A stretch of DNA of 64,000 bases from Paenibacillus humicola (GTDB taxonomy: Bacteria; Bacillota; Bacilli; Paenibacillales; Paenibacillaceae). Under the pieces are notes generated by a model that saw nothing but the letters and a program-made list of their open reading frames with translations, did no database searches and had not been told where the DNA came from. The position numbers were made by a program, and so were the translations under genes. How positions within the stretch are numbered: position 1 is the first letter of the stretch; every line of letters begins with the position of its first letter. Positions 1-8,555 of the stretch are shown piece by piece. Location of the stretch: assembly GCF_028826105.1 (NCBI RefSeq), contig NZ_JAQGPL010000001.1, forward strand, positions 5,649,501-5,713,500, in the 5' to 3' direction.

Positions 1-563
1 ACGGCCTGCAGTTTGCCGCTGAGGAGCGAGGCGTCGACATCGTCAAGCATGATGACCTTTCCGGCAAAGGAAATGCGGGCGTTATCCGCGAGTGTGTGCA
101 GGTAAAGATTATTAAGCCGAACGGTTTCGGTTACCAGCTCCGCATCGTTCATAAACGAGATGAGACGCCCGTTATGATTCACGGTTTTCTGCTGCACAAT
201 GCCGCTCAAACGTTCCGGGCACCACATTTTTCCGTTTACAATCATGCCCGCGACCTTCAGCTTCAGCGCTTCCTCGTCCGCTTCCGGACGGATGACCACG
301 TCTCCATTCACCATGATAAACATCGGCTTTTCGTTATTCAGCGAAGCGATCTCGTATCGGCCGTTAACCGTGCTCAGCACGGTATTCTCGGGCACTTCGG
401 CCCGCACGTTGATATTTTTCTGCGAAATGCCTGCAAGTAAGCTTGATGTAGCCTTACTGTAGAGAAGCACATTAATGTTTTTGAGGTGGCTTACCCCTTC
501 CAAGGTTTGTTCGGTTGCAGCGGTAATGTCCAGCACGTTCACGTTTTTGATCGTTTTGCTCAC
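1..563 (-). CDS. conserved hypothetical protein, partial (3' end beyond window)
   Basis: Open minus-strand frame that begins with GTG at 563 and runs off the left edge after about 187 codons (N-terminus VSKTIKNVNVLD). A strong AAGGAGGAG Shine-Dalgarno lies about 7 nt upstream of the GTG. It starts only 15 nt after the stop of the ECF sigma factor gene, so the two are almost certainly co-transcribed. The visible part has no signal peptide, no transmembrane helix and no CHCC zinc motif, so it does not look like a standard zinc anti-sigma factor. I do not recognise the family. Its position suggests a sigma-factor partner or target, but that is inference. Confidence 0.75.
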   Translation of the reverse strand, partial: MSKTIKNVNVLDITAATEQTLEGVSHLKNINVLLYSKATSSLLAGISQKNINVRAEVPENTVLSTVNGRYEIASLNNEKPMFIMVNGDVVIRPEADEEALKLKVAGMIVNGKMWCPERLSGIVQQKTVNHNGRLISFMNDAELVTETVRLNNLYLHTLADNARISFAGKVIMLDDVDASLLSGKLQA

Positions 564-578
564 GTCGTTCTCCTCCTT

Positions 579-1037
579 TTACTGGTCAACCTGTTTTCTG
601 AGCAGCCGCATGGCCGTGTGAAGCCGGGTCCGCACGGTGGCGTGAGGAACGCCCAGCGAATCCGCGATCTGCCTGCTGTTCATGCCATAGAGAAAGCGCT
701 TTCGAACAAGCTCCCGGAGCGGGGCGGGCAGACTCTGCAAAAGCTCTTCCGCGGCAAGGCCCGATACGTAATCGACCTCGCTCCCAGGCTCATGCCCTTC
801 CGGCAGGCCGACCACGTGCCGGTCTCTTCGCAGCAGATCGAGATGAAGGTTTCGCATGACCTTGAACAGCCAAGCCCGCCGGCTGTGGTCCGCCAGCCGC
901 TGAAGCGTGGCCCAGTGGGTCATGGCCCGCAGAAACGTTTCCTGGAGCAGGTCCTCCGCGGTCTTCTCATTCCCGGCGATCGACCTCGCGAACCGCTCCA
1001 GCTCCGCCTTGTGCAGGTTATACAGCTCTTCGATCAT
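579..1037 (-). CDS. ECF-type RNA polymerase sigma factor (sigma-70 family)
   Basis: Predicted 152-residue extracytoplasmic-function sigma factor that would direct RNA polymerase to a small regulon. Region 2 is visible near residues 8-60 (ERFARSIAGN, AEDLLQETFLRA) and region 4 near residues 100-150 (LPAPLRELVRKRF, then helix-turn-helix SRQIADSLGVPHATV). The length is normal for a minimal ECF factor. An in-frame upstream start exists at 1073, but ATG 1037 has GGAG at good spacing and begins directly at region 2. The gene is first in a two-gene unit with the downstream hypothetical protein. I see no convincing promoter of its own upstream. Confidence 0.9.
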   Translation of the reverse strand: MIEELYNLHKAELERFARSIAGNEKTAEDLLQETFLRAMTHWATLQRLADHSRRAWLFKVMRNLHLDLLRRDRHVVGLPEGHEPGSEVDYVSGLAAEELLQSLPAPLRELVRKRFLYGMNSRQIADSLGVPHATVRTRLHTAMRLLRKQVDQ

Positions 1038-1320
1038 CGTGGAAGCTCCAATCTGGATACCGGATTTTCGCACCGTGTTCGTTTGTCATGTGTATAACGT
1101 TCGAGACGGGTAAAGTGTTTGGCGGCGGCCGAAAAAATTTTTTCAAAGAAGAAACGGCTGACGCTGACTCTAAGTGCGGAACAAGCGATATAGCGAGTTT
1201 TTCGATCGATTGAAAAGGAAACGGCAGCCTGCCGGGACGGGAAACCCGTTGACAGACTGCCTTATTGCAAACATTTGCGCCTCCTGCCGAGGTGCCGGAG
1301 GTTCCCCGCCGTCTAAGCGT

Positions 1321-1596
1321 TTAAGACTTACTACGGGAAAAGCGAAGGATTAGCTCGGCTGCGCGCAGGCGAAGCTCGCCGTTCTCATGCTGCAGCATCT
1401 CCTCAAGAACATGGAGCGCTTCCCGTTTCAAAACATCGCTTCGATTTCTTTGAAGATGAAACGAATATCTTCTTTTCCGCAGGCCGCGCAGTCCCCAATC
1501 CGCCAGCGTCCAGGTATGTTTATGCCGCTGCCGCAGCTCGGCCTGCCGTGATTCTTGCCATTTTTCATACGTGTATGGGTGATGAAGCTGGATCAT
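1321..1596 (-). CDS. small basic hypothetical protein
   Basis: A 91-residue Arg/Lys-rich protein, no recognised domain; the C-terminal half is predicted helical (EALHVLEEMLQHENGELRLR). ATG 1596 has GAGGAATCACAT in front, an acceptable ribosome binding site, and lies 26 nt after the stop of the double-GNAT gene, so the pair reads as an operon. No function is proposed. Confidence 0.6.
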   Translation of the reverse strand: MIQLHHPYTYEKWQESRQAELRQRHKHTWTLADWGLRGLRKRRYSFHLQRNRSDVLKREALHVLEEMLQHENGELRLRAAELILRFSRSKS

Positions 1597-1621
1597 ATAT
1601 GTGATTCCTCATTTCCCGCAC

Positions 1622-2614
1622 TCAAGAACGGGCGAGCTCATGCACCATCTTAAAATTGCCGGGCTCCGCGCGGAAGCCGATCAGATCGCGGTTGATGTGC
1701 AGCATCGGCCCGTTCATCGAATCGTTGTGTGTTCTTAAATAAGTTACGCCGCCCGCCCGAGCCGTCCGGGTGCCGAGCATTTTCAGGGCGAGCGCAATGC
1801 GGCGCCCGCGATATTCGGGGAGCACGCTCGTATATTCATGGTACATTGCCCGCGTCTGTTCGTTATATTGAAGCGTGACGACACCGACGAACCGGTCGCC
1901 GTCCTTCGCGATATGAATCCATTCCGGGCGGACGCCGTGCAGCTCAAGGGTCCACTTTTTCCATTCTTCAAACCAGGGGTAGCTCCCCGAATAACCGGGT
2001 ATATCCACGGCCGTCACTTTATACAGCTCGTAGAGCTTGCGCTCGCTCTCTTCGCCCGGCTCCTCCGCCAGCGTGATGAAACGGATGCCGGCCCGTTCCG
2101 CGCCGCCGATCGCACGGTCCAGCTCGCCGCCATCGAAATCTCCCAAATCCAGAACGGATTCAAACATATGGCGTTCCTTCACGTAACCGCGCCTTGCCGC
2201 AAACGCGACCGCGTTCTCGTCCGTTTCCCGAACAAAAAGAGTCAGCTTCGAAGCTTTGACTTCGACTGCCCATCGGTAAACCGTTTCATATAACTCGCTG
2301 CCGATTCCTCCCCCGCGATGTTCCGGATGAACGACAAGCGTAAGGAAAAGCTCCCCCGGTTCCGTCCAAGGAGCCCGCCAGGCGGTGGTATAAGCGACAA
2401 CCTGCCCGTGCTCGTTTTCCGCCACCCATTTGGGCCGGTCCCATCCCGTCAGCTTGCCCTCATCGTTGTACTCCAGCCGGCCGGGAGGAATTTTGTCTTC
2501 GTCTTCTTTAAGCCGCTCAGCCGTCGTCGGCTCCGACCAAATCAAATTAAGCAGCGGCGCAGCCGCCGCAAAATCGTCGGGCTGCCTCATATTTCGAATC
2601 GTAAATTTTTTCAT
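1622..2614 (-). CDS. GNAT family N-acetyltransferase with two GNAT domains
   Basis: A 330-residue cytoplasmic protein with two tandem Gcn5-related acetyltransferase folds. The first (about residues 3-160) carries the acetyl-CoA pyrophosphate-binding loop HRGGGIGSELYE. The second (about 170-330) carries the weaker loop YRGRRIALALKML followed by THNDSMNGPMLHINRDLGF-like sequence typical of the C-terminal half of mycothiol-synthase-like double GNATs. The substrate cannot be read from sequence. It is upstream of the 91-aa protein in a probable operon and diverges from the methyltransferase at 2810. Confidence 0.9.
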   Translation of the reverse strand: MKKFTIRNMRQPDDFAAAAPLLNLIWSEPTTAERLKEDEDKIPPGRLEYNDEGKLTGWDRPKWVAENEHGQVVAYTTAWRAPWTEPGELFLTLVVHPEHRGGGIGSELYETVYRWAVEVKASKLTLFVRETDENAVAFAARRGYVKERHMFESVLDLGDFDGGELDRAIGGAERAGIRFITLAEEPGEESERKLYELYKVTAVDIPGYSGSYPWFEEWKKWTLELHGVRPEWIHIAKDGDRFVGVVTLQYNEQTRAMYHEYTSVLPEYRGRRIALALKMLGTRTARAGGVTYLRTHNDSMNGPMLHINRDLIGFRAEPGNFKMVHELARS

Positions 2615-2809
2615 CGTCCCACCTCCAAGCGCGCGTCAAACCGCTCCGTGACCATTATCCCATGACCGGAAGCCTTCGGCACGGTAAAGTCCGGGTATAG
2701 AAAAAGTTTCCGGATAATTTCAGTTAAACCGAATTTCCCCTTTTATTTCGCAGGTGCTCCTTGTAATGTAAATCATAGAACGGATGCGATTCGGAAAGGC
2801 GGGCGTGAG

Positions 2810-3613
2810 ATGAACGAGAACTACACCGAAAACATCAGGCGCAATTGGAACGAGTGGGCGGATTCCTGGTATCTCAAATACCGGACGGAAGAGGCGATTT
2901 CGGCCATTATCCGGCGTCCGGAGTCCGCGTTCCATTCAACAACGTACGCCATGATTCAAAGGGCGATGCCGGACTTTGAGGGAAAACGCGTTTGCGTCCC
3001 TTCAAGCGGCGACAATCATGCGGTTTACGCTTTTCACCTCATGGGGGCGCAAGTCACGTCATGCGATATTTCGGAAAGACAGCTGGAAAACAGTTCCAGC
3101 ATCGCTCAAAAGCACGGCTGGGATATCGAATTTATTTGCGCAGACACCATGAAGCTCTGCCAATTGGACAGCGATGCCTACGATTTCGTCTATACGTCGA
3201 ACGGCGTTCACGTATGGATCTTTGACCTCAATGCCATGTATCAGAGTGTTCATCGCATTCTGAAAGGCGGCGGGACGTATATCATGTTCGACGTTCATCC
3301 CTTCATGCGCCCGTTCGGAACGGCTTCCGCTCATGCTCTCCAAGTGGTCAAACCTTACGACGCCGGCGGTCCATTCGAAGCTACGCCCACCTTTCATTGG
3401 CGTGTGCAGGACATGATCAATGCGATGATGAGTTCGGGCCTGAGCATCCGGCATATGGAAGAGATGTACGCAGAGAACGGTTCATTCTGGGAGGATCAAT
3501 CGTCGGATGACGCTGCGCCCCTGTCCGAGCAAGAGCTTGCGGATAGATGCAATTGGAAGCTCAACCCTCTTGCGGCTCTTCCGCAATGGTTGTCGGTGCA
3601 GGCGGTGAAATGA
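2810..3613 (+). CDS. class I SAM-dependent methyltransferase
   Basis: A 267-residue protein. Motif I is present in an atypical form (RVCVPSSGDNHAVYAFH) where the usual glycine-rich GxGxG is replaced, followed by motif II VTSCDISERQLENS and DFVYTSNGVHVW. This layout is seen in a Firmicutes family of small-molecule methyltransferases with unknown substrate. ATG 2810 is preceded by GGCGGGCGTGAG. It is transcribed away from the GNAT gene, and the 195 bp between them should contain both promoters. The fold assignment is firm; the substrate is unknown. Confidence 0.85.
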   Translation: MNENYTENIRRNWNEWADSWYLKYRTEEAISAIIRRPESAFHSTTYAMIQRAMPDFEGKRVCVPSSGDNHAVYAFHLMGAQVTSCDISERQLENSSSIAQKHGWDIEFICADTMKLCQLDSDAYDFVYTSNGVHVWIFDLNAMYQSVHRILKGGGTYIMFDVHPFMRPFGTASAHALQVVKPYDAGGPFEATPTFHWRVQDMINAMMSSGLSIRHMEEMYAENGSFWEDQSSDDAAPLSEQELADRCNWKLNPLAALPQWLSVQAVK

Positions 3614-3798
3614 CGGCATGATTTTGAAAGGACGCTCAGAAAGACGTGAGCCGAGAGGCAATTTCAGTCCATTTTTAGAGGAACAAATTCACCTTGGGGA
3701 GCGTGATTTTGCGTACCGACAAGTTATCGCAAACGGATTATCGTGGTTTTCAAATGAAATCAAATGTACTATGCTGGATGTAAAAGGAGGTTCCATAA

Positions 3799-4260
3799 TT
3801 GGAATTGATTACACATTCCGTTCGAAACCCTTCACGGCTCAAACTGATGATATCTATGATCGTCTTGGGTTTCATTTCACTGGGCAATGTCATTCGGCAT
3901 GTTCAGGAAAAGGAAGCTTCTTGGGATCTATATGCTTCTGCGGCGTTGTTTCTGTGCTGTTTAGCGGCTTTCATCCAATCCCTTATCCTGTCATTTCAGA
4001 AACCGACGGGGCTCCGTCTGCACGAGGATACCCTTCTTTTGAACGGGACTTCCATTCGAGCAAAAGAAATTCAGGCCATTATGAAAATGGGAACGTTCAG
4101 TACCACGGTTGGCATTAAGCCGCACGGGAGAAGAATCGTCCCCCTCCGGATGTGCTTCCGATTTGCCGGCGACGAATTAAACGGGATTGCCGATCTTGCC
4201 GCTTGGGCCGAACGGAACCGGGTCAAGCTGGTCGATCAGGCTTTTCAAAGATGGATCTGA
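3799..4260 (+). CDS. small two-TM membrane protein with PH-like cytoplasmic tail
   Basis: A 153-residue protein starting with TTG 3799, chosen because AAAGGAGG ends 8 nt upstream. Two hydrophobic helices (about residues 17-32 and 46-65) are followed by a soluble C-terminal half (LRLHEDTLLLNGTSIRAKEIQAI...) that resembles the bacterial PH-like/YcxB-type domain found in small Firmicutes membrane proteins. Function unknown. It sits between the methyltransferase and the M3 peptidase on the same strand, 66 nt from the latter. Confidence 0.75.
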   Translation: MELITHSVRNPSRLKLMISMIVLGFISLGNVIRHVQEKEASWDLYASAALFLCCLAAFIQSLILSFQKPTGLRLHEDTLLLNGTSIRAKEIQAIMKMGTFSTTVGIKPHGRRIVPLRMCFRFAGDELNGIADLAAWAERNRVKLVDQAFQRWI

Positions 4261-4326
4261 AGCTTGCCGTGAAGAAAAACAAGTCTTTTGAAATCCCATC
4301 CTAATTATTGAAAGGTGTGACCGCTC

Positions 4327-6021
4327 ATGAAGTTCAGCCAGATGCCTTACGAACGGCCCGATGTGAAGCAAATGGAGCAGCAGTTCAAGGAGCTGATCCG
4401 GTCGATGAACGAGGCGAAAACCGCCGAGGCGCAGATCGAAGCCATGGAAGGCGTCAATCGGCTCCGGAACCGGTTCGAAACGCTGGGTCAGCTGGTGGAA
4501 ATCCGCCATTCCATCGATACAACCGATGAGTTCTACAAAGCCGAGCAGGATTTCATGGACGAGAACAAGCCGGTCGTTCAGGAATATGTGAGCGATTATT
4601 ACCGGGCGCTGGTCCATTCGCCCTTCCGCGGCGAACTGGAAGCCCGTCTGGGCAGCCAGCTGTTTCGTCTGGCCGAAATGTCATTAAAGACGTTCACCCC
4701 TGAAATCATCGAGGACTTGCAGCAGGAAAACAAGCTCATTTCGGCATACGCGCAGCTGATGGCATCGGCCAAAATACCGTTTGAAGGGGAAGAGCGGACA
4801 CTGCCGCAGCTCACTCCCTTCGAACAGTCGACGGACCGGGCGATGAGACGGCGGGCTTCGGAATGCCGGTACCGGTTTATGGCCGAGCACGAGCAGGAGC
4901 TGGACCGGATTTTCGATGAGCTGGTCAAGGTTCGAACGGCTATCGCCCGGAAGCTGGGGTACGACAATTTCGTACCGCTCGGGTATGCCCGGATGAGCCG
5001 CACAGACTACGACGAGAACATGGTGAATCGTTTCCGCAGCCAAGTGGCGGAGCATATCGTCCCGGCGGCGACGCGGCTGAAAGAACGTCAGCGCCGGCGC
5101 ATCGGCGTCGATCAATTGAAATTTTACGACGAAAGCTTCAGCTTTCCGTCGGGCAATCCGAAGCCGAAAGGCGATCCGGACTGGATCGTAGCAGGCGGCT
5201 CCGAAATGTACGAGGCCATGTCTCCGGAAACGGGAGCGTTTTTCCGCTTCATGACGGAGAACGAACTGATGGATCTGGTGAGCAAAAAAGGCAAGCAAGG
5301 GGGCGGCTACTGCACGTTCCTGCCCGATTACCGCGCGCCGTTCATCTTCTCGAATTTTAACGGAACTTCCGGCGACATCGACGTCTTGACGCATGAGGTC
5401 GGCCACGCTTTCCAGGTGTATGAAAGCCGGCAGCTCGGCATTCCGGAATATTTCTTCCCCACTTTCGAGGCGTGCGAAATTCATTCCATGAGCATGGAAT
5501 TTTTCGCGTGGCCGTGGATGGAACGGTTTTTCAAGGAGGATGCGGAGAAATACCGCTTCAGCCATCTGTCGACCGCCCTGCTCGGCGTCGCGTACATATC
5601 GGCCGTGGATGAATTCCAGCATTTCGTCTACGGCAATCCGGAGGCGACGCCGGCTGAACGCAAGAGCGCTTGGCGAAGCATCGAACGAAAATACTTGCCG
5701 CACCGCGATTACGACGGGGTCGATTATTTGGAGCGGGGCGGTTTGTGGCAGCGTCAGCTTCATATTTTTCACTATCCGTTCTATTATATCGACTATGCGC
5801 TGGCGCAGGTGTGCGCCTTCCAATACTGGGACCGGATGCAGAAGGACTACCGCAGCGCTTGGGACAGCTATCTGACATTGTGCCGCGCCGGGGGCAGCCG
5901 CTCTTTCCTCGAGCTGGTCGAATATGCAGGGCTGACCTCGCCGTTCGAATCCGGCTGCGTCGAATCCGTCGTCGGCGGAATCGAGCAATGGCTGGACGGT
6001 GTGGAGGATCTGAAGCTGTGA
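4327..6021 (+). CDS. M3 family oligoendopeptidase (PepF-like)
   Basis: A 564-residue cytosolic zinc metallopeptidase that hydrolyses short peptides. The zinc motif HEVGH lies at residues 356-360, and the downstream third ligand is in FEACEIHSMSMEFF. The long helical N-terminal half and the GGLWQRQLHIFHYPFYYIDYALAQ segment are characteristic of the thimet-oligopeptidase/PepF fold. Length is normal for the family. ATG 4327 has AAAGGTGTGACC upstream. No associated transporter is nearby, so a housekeeping role in peptide turnover is the simplest reading. Confidence 0.95.
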   Translation: MKFSQMPYERPDVKQMEQQFKELIRSMNEAKTAEAQIEAMEGVNRLRNRFETLGQLVEIRHSIDTTDEFYKAEQDFMDENKPVVQEYVSDYYRALVHSPFRGELEARLGSQLFRLAEMSLKTFTPEIIEDLQQENKLISAYAQLMASAKIPFEGEERTLPQLTPFEQSTDRAMRRRASECRYRFMAEHEQELDRIFDELVKVRTAIARKLGYDNFVPLGYARMSRTDYDENMVNRFRSQVAEHIVPAATRLKERQRRRIGVDQLKFYDESFSFPSGNPKPKGDPDWIVAGGSEMYEAMSPETGAFFRFMTENELMDLVSKKGKQGGGYCTFLPDYRAPFIFSNFNGTSGDIDVLTHEVGHAFQVYESRQLGIPEYFFPTFEACEIHSMSMEFFAWPWMERFFKEDAEKYRFSHLSTALLGVAYISAVDEFQHFVYGNPEATPAERKSAWRSIERKYLPHRDYDGVDYLERGGLWQRQLHIFHYPFYYIDYALAQVCAFQYWDRMQKDYRSAWDSYLTLCRAGGSRSFLELVEYAGLTSPFESGCVESVVGGIEQWLDGVEDLKL

Positions 6022-6175
6022 AGCAGGTCATCCGCCATTTGTTCGGGGCTGAGTGGAACGCTTCGCGTTCGCTAAAAGCGATAGCTTGGAAAAAGAGTGC
6101 AACCTTTTCATTGCGACTGCCGTTTGAGAGGATGTCAGCAAACGACAATTCGTAAGTTTGAAAGGAGCACTCGAC

Positions 6176-7300
6176 TTGAACATGAGCAAAAAGAAAGTCA
6201 TCGCAGCGGCGGCAATCGCCGGACTGCTCGGAACGACGGCGGCTGCCGAGGCTTCGGGCCTGATCGGCAAAGTGAGCGGTCTTCTGCGGAATGACATTGC
6301 GGTCACCGTCGACGGGGCAAGCACCTCGATGAAGCCCGTTATGATTAACGGCCAAGCCTATTTGCCGGCACGCAGCGAGGCGGAGGCGCTCGGTTACGAT
6401 GTGACCTATGACGCCAAGGACAAAGCGCTCGAGCTGCACAAGCGCCAGGAAGAAGCGGCGGAATATATGAAGATGACGGGCGTCATTCAAAGCATTGAGC
6501 CGGCCGGGAACGGCACCTTCCGGATCGAACTGATGGGCAGGGGCGACGCCCGCTGGATGATCCTGACCGCGGACAAAGACACGCAGCTGAAGGATAAGGA
6601 CGGCAAGCCGATAGCCGCCGGCAGCCTGAAGACGGGGACGCAAGTCATAGCCGAATACGGTCCGATGGTGGCGATGAGCTACCCGGGGCAATCTCATGCC
6701 GCCCAAATCGTGTCGCTCGGCGATGAGCTGGTCAAGGAAGATGTACTGGGGTCGGTCAAGCATACGGACGACGGCTGGCAGATCCAGTTCGGCGAGACGG
6801 AAAACGGCGTTTTCGCGCCGAACCTGACACTGACGGCCGGCAAGGAAACAACGCTGCTGACGTCGCTGGCGGAAGACGTGAAGTGGGAGGATCTGAAAGC
6901 CGGCACGAAAGTGCGCGCCTTCTACGGTCCGGACCTGACGAAGAGCATCCCGCCGCAGGGTCCGCTCTTTTACCTGGTCGTTCTGTCGGATAACGGGCAG
7001 CCTGTGCCGGCGGATGAAGCGGAATTCCGCGATTTGGGCTGGAAAACCATTCCCTCCGAGCAGAAGCCGCATGTGACGACGAAGAAGGACGAGGCGAAGG
7101 TGGAAGTCGTGGACGCCAAAGACTCCGGCGTGCTTGCATCCACCGACGAGCAGAAGCAGGCGCTGCAGAAGCTGCAGGAAGCCGGAGGGAAGCTCGTGCT
7201 CGTAACGTACAATACGGATCAGGACACGCTTCTCGGGCCCCTCACCCTGGCGTTCGATCCGGATTCGAAGACGCTGATTGGCTACATGCCGAGAAGATAA
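6176..7300 (+). CDS. secreted protein with copper-amine-oxidase-N (stalk) domain
   Basis: Start set at TTG 6176 because AAAGGAG (6161-6167) is 8 nt upstream; an ATG lies 6 nt further on. The N-terminus MSKKKVIAAAAIAGLLGTTAA looks like a signal peptide. Residues about 40-95 (NDIAVTVDGAS, KPVMINGQAYLPARSEAEAL) form a degenerate Cu_amine_oxidN1/stalk-like domain. The rest is a beta-rich region with an internal VIA/TDKDTQLKD-like repeat. Such proteins are abundant in Paenibacillaceae envelopes; the domain name does not imply amine oxidase activity. A strong terminator follows. Confidence 0.8.
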   Translation: MNMSKKKVIAAAAIAGLLGTTAAAEASGLIGKVSGLLRNDIAVTVDGASTSMKPVMINGQAYLPARSEAEALGYDVTYDAKDKALELHKRQEEAAEYMKMTGVIQSIEPAGNGTFRIELMGRGDARWMILTADKDTQLKDKDGKPIAAGSLKTGTQVIAEYGPMVAMSYPGQSHAAQIVSLGDELVKEDVLGSVKHTDDGWQIQFGETENGVFAPNLTLTAGKETTLLTSLAEDVKWEDLKAGTKVRAFYGPDLTKSIPPQGPLFYLVVLSDNGQPVPADEAEFRDLGWKTIPSEQKPHVTTKKDEAKVEVVDAKDSGVLASTDEQKQALQKLQEAGGKLVLVTYNTDQDTLLGPLTLAFDPDSKTLIGYMPRR

Positions 7301-7305
7301 TAGCA

Positions 7306-7355
7306 AGAAGGCTTGCCTGGACCCTGTTAAGGTCCCTGCAAGCCTTCTGTTTTGT
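7306..7355 (+). terminator. Rho-independent terminator of the stalk-domain gene
   Basis: An 11-bp perfect outer stem (AGAAGGCTTGC at 7306-7316 with GCAAGCCTTCT at 7338-7348) contains an inner stem GGACC/GGTCC and is followed by GTTTTGT. It is 6 nt past the stop codon at 7300. Confidence 0.9.
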
Positions 7356-7449
7356 GCTGGCAATCTTCTTGAATCTTATAACGAAATTTGACCGCCCGCA
7401 TATTCATCACGCCGATCTTCTGAGCAGTTTCCGTGCCCTCCAATTGCCG

Positions 7450-7809
7450 CTAGCTCTGGTACGTCTTTAAAAGGATAGTAAGGATCATGGTGAGAATCGT
7501 TACAGCAAGCAATACAAAAGCAAGCGCCGATTGTCCCGCTGCGTATAGCGCCCATGACGCCCCGGTGAAGACAATTAACTGGAGAATCAGGCGGAGCGGG
7601 GGTTTAACGGGTATTTTTGCTTTAGGAGAGAGAACGACGCCCCAAAAGACGGTGACCACAAGCGGCGTTTCTATCCCCAGAAGGATACGAAGAAGCTGTC
7701 CGTCTGCCGCATGAAAGCCCCAATAGCCGTATGATGCCAAGGATCCTAATTCAAGCAAGAAAAAACGAGCAGCACGAACGATTTTAATGGACTCATCAGA
7801 TCTCTTCAC
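7450..7809 (-). CDS. yrdB: YrdB family membrane protein (DUF2568)
   Basis: A 119-residue integral membrane protein with about four hydrophobic helices; the sequence pattern (ELGSLASYGYWGFH..., TPLVVTVFWGVVLSPKA) matches the YrdB/DUF2568 family of uncharacterised Bacillus membrane proteins. The only in-frame start is GTG 7809, which directly abuts GCGGAG, an unusually short spacing; a better-placed ATG is out of frame. Either the start is non-standard or there is a small indel at the 5' end. Confidence 0.75.
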   Translation of the reverse strand: MKRSDESIKIVRAARFFLLELGSLASYGYWGFHAADGQLLRILLGIETPLVVTVFWGVVLSPKAKIPVKPPLRLILQLIVFTGASWALYAAGQSALAFVLLAVTILTMILTILLKTYQS

Positions 7810-7845
7810 CTCCGCTATCGACTTGCAGCATGTAAGCGCCGCCTG

Positions 7846-8427
7846 TCAGAGCTCTGAATATTCGATTGTCAAATGCAGCACGGCCGGCCGGTCCGTATCG
7901 TTCCGGTACAGGTGAGCGGCATCGGCGCGGAAACGGAGCGCGTCGTACAGTCCGAGCCTATGGTTCGTACCCGCAACGGTAATGGTTACCGTTCCCGACA
8001 TGACGGCGGCCGTCTCGATCGTTCCGGCGGGATGAGCCTCCGGCTCGTAGAAGCTGTGCGGCTGCAAAAAAGCCCTGTACGTCTCCGTCCTCGATCCCGC
8101 AGAGCTGCCGAACATCGGCTCCACCCGCCAAGGGCCGTCCGTGAAATGAACCCCTTCGCCGCTCCGCGACACTTCCGCCGGCTGCTCGTCCTGCAGCAGG
8201 AAGGACAGCGGCACGGACAGCCCGTCCGCTATCCGCCACAGGACGGACAGGCTCGGATTCGTCTCGCCCCTCTCGATTTTGCCGAGCGTCAGCTTGCTTA
8301 CGCCGCTCCGGCCCGCAAGCTCTTCCATGCTGAGCCCCCGCTCCTTGCGCGTCCGGCGCAAAATCGAGCCGATGCTGCGCACAAGCCCCTTCATTCGCTC
8401 ATCGATATGCTCCGTCTGATCTTCCAT
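7846..8427 (-). CDS. XRE family transcriptional regulator with C-terminal cupin domain
   Basis: A 193-residue regulator. The N-terminal helix-turn-helix covers about residues 15-72 (RGLSMEELAGRSGVSKLTLGKIERGETNPSLSVLW contains it), and a C-terminal cupin beta-barrel covers about 105-190 (SFYEPEAHPAGTIETAAVMSG... DALRFRADAAHLYRN), the usual effector-sensing module. It is divergent from the MFS exporter at 8556, which it most likely represses; two palindromic sites lie in the 128-bp intergenic region. The ligand cannot be predicted. Confidence 0.92.
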   Translation of the reverse strand: MEDQTEHIDERMKGLVRSIGSILRRTRKERGLSMEELAGRSGVSKLTLGKIERGETNPSLSVLWRIADGLSVPLSFLLQDEQPAEVSRSGEGVHFTDGPWRVEPMFGSSAGSRTETYRAFLQPHSFYEPEAHPAGTIETAAVMSGTVTITVAGTNHRLGLYDALRFRADAAHLYRNDTDRPAVLHLTIEYSEL

Positions 8428-8452
8428 CCTGCGAACATCCCTTCATAGAAGA

Positions 8453-8501
8453 AAACTATAGTTTACTTATTTTCAATTTTGGTATAGTATAACGTACTAT
8501 A
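8453..8501. promoter_or_regulatory. candidate operator pair between XRE-cupin regulator and MFS gene
   Basis: Two related palindromes share the core ACTATA/TATAGT: AAACTATAGTTT (8453-8464, perfect 12 bp) and TATAGTA-5-TACTATA (8483-8489 and 8495-8501). They sit just upstream of the regulator and overlap the region where the MFS promoter must lie. This is consistent with autoregulation plus repression of the exporter. Confidence 0.65.
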
Positions 8502-8555
8502 AATGCGCTTATCAATTGGGAAATCATCGTTCAGGTTGGAAAGAGGGAATACATC

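Noticed and set aside
1100..1320. Autoregulatory ECF promoter upstream of the sigma gene
   Set aside because: A CGTC is present, but no TGAAC-like -35 at 16-17 bp spacing was found.
4684..7363. Very long minus-strand ORFs opposite the M3 peptidase and stalk gene
   Set aside because: GC-rich shadows of real genes: Arg/His-rich translations, no conserved motifs, no binding sites.
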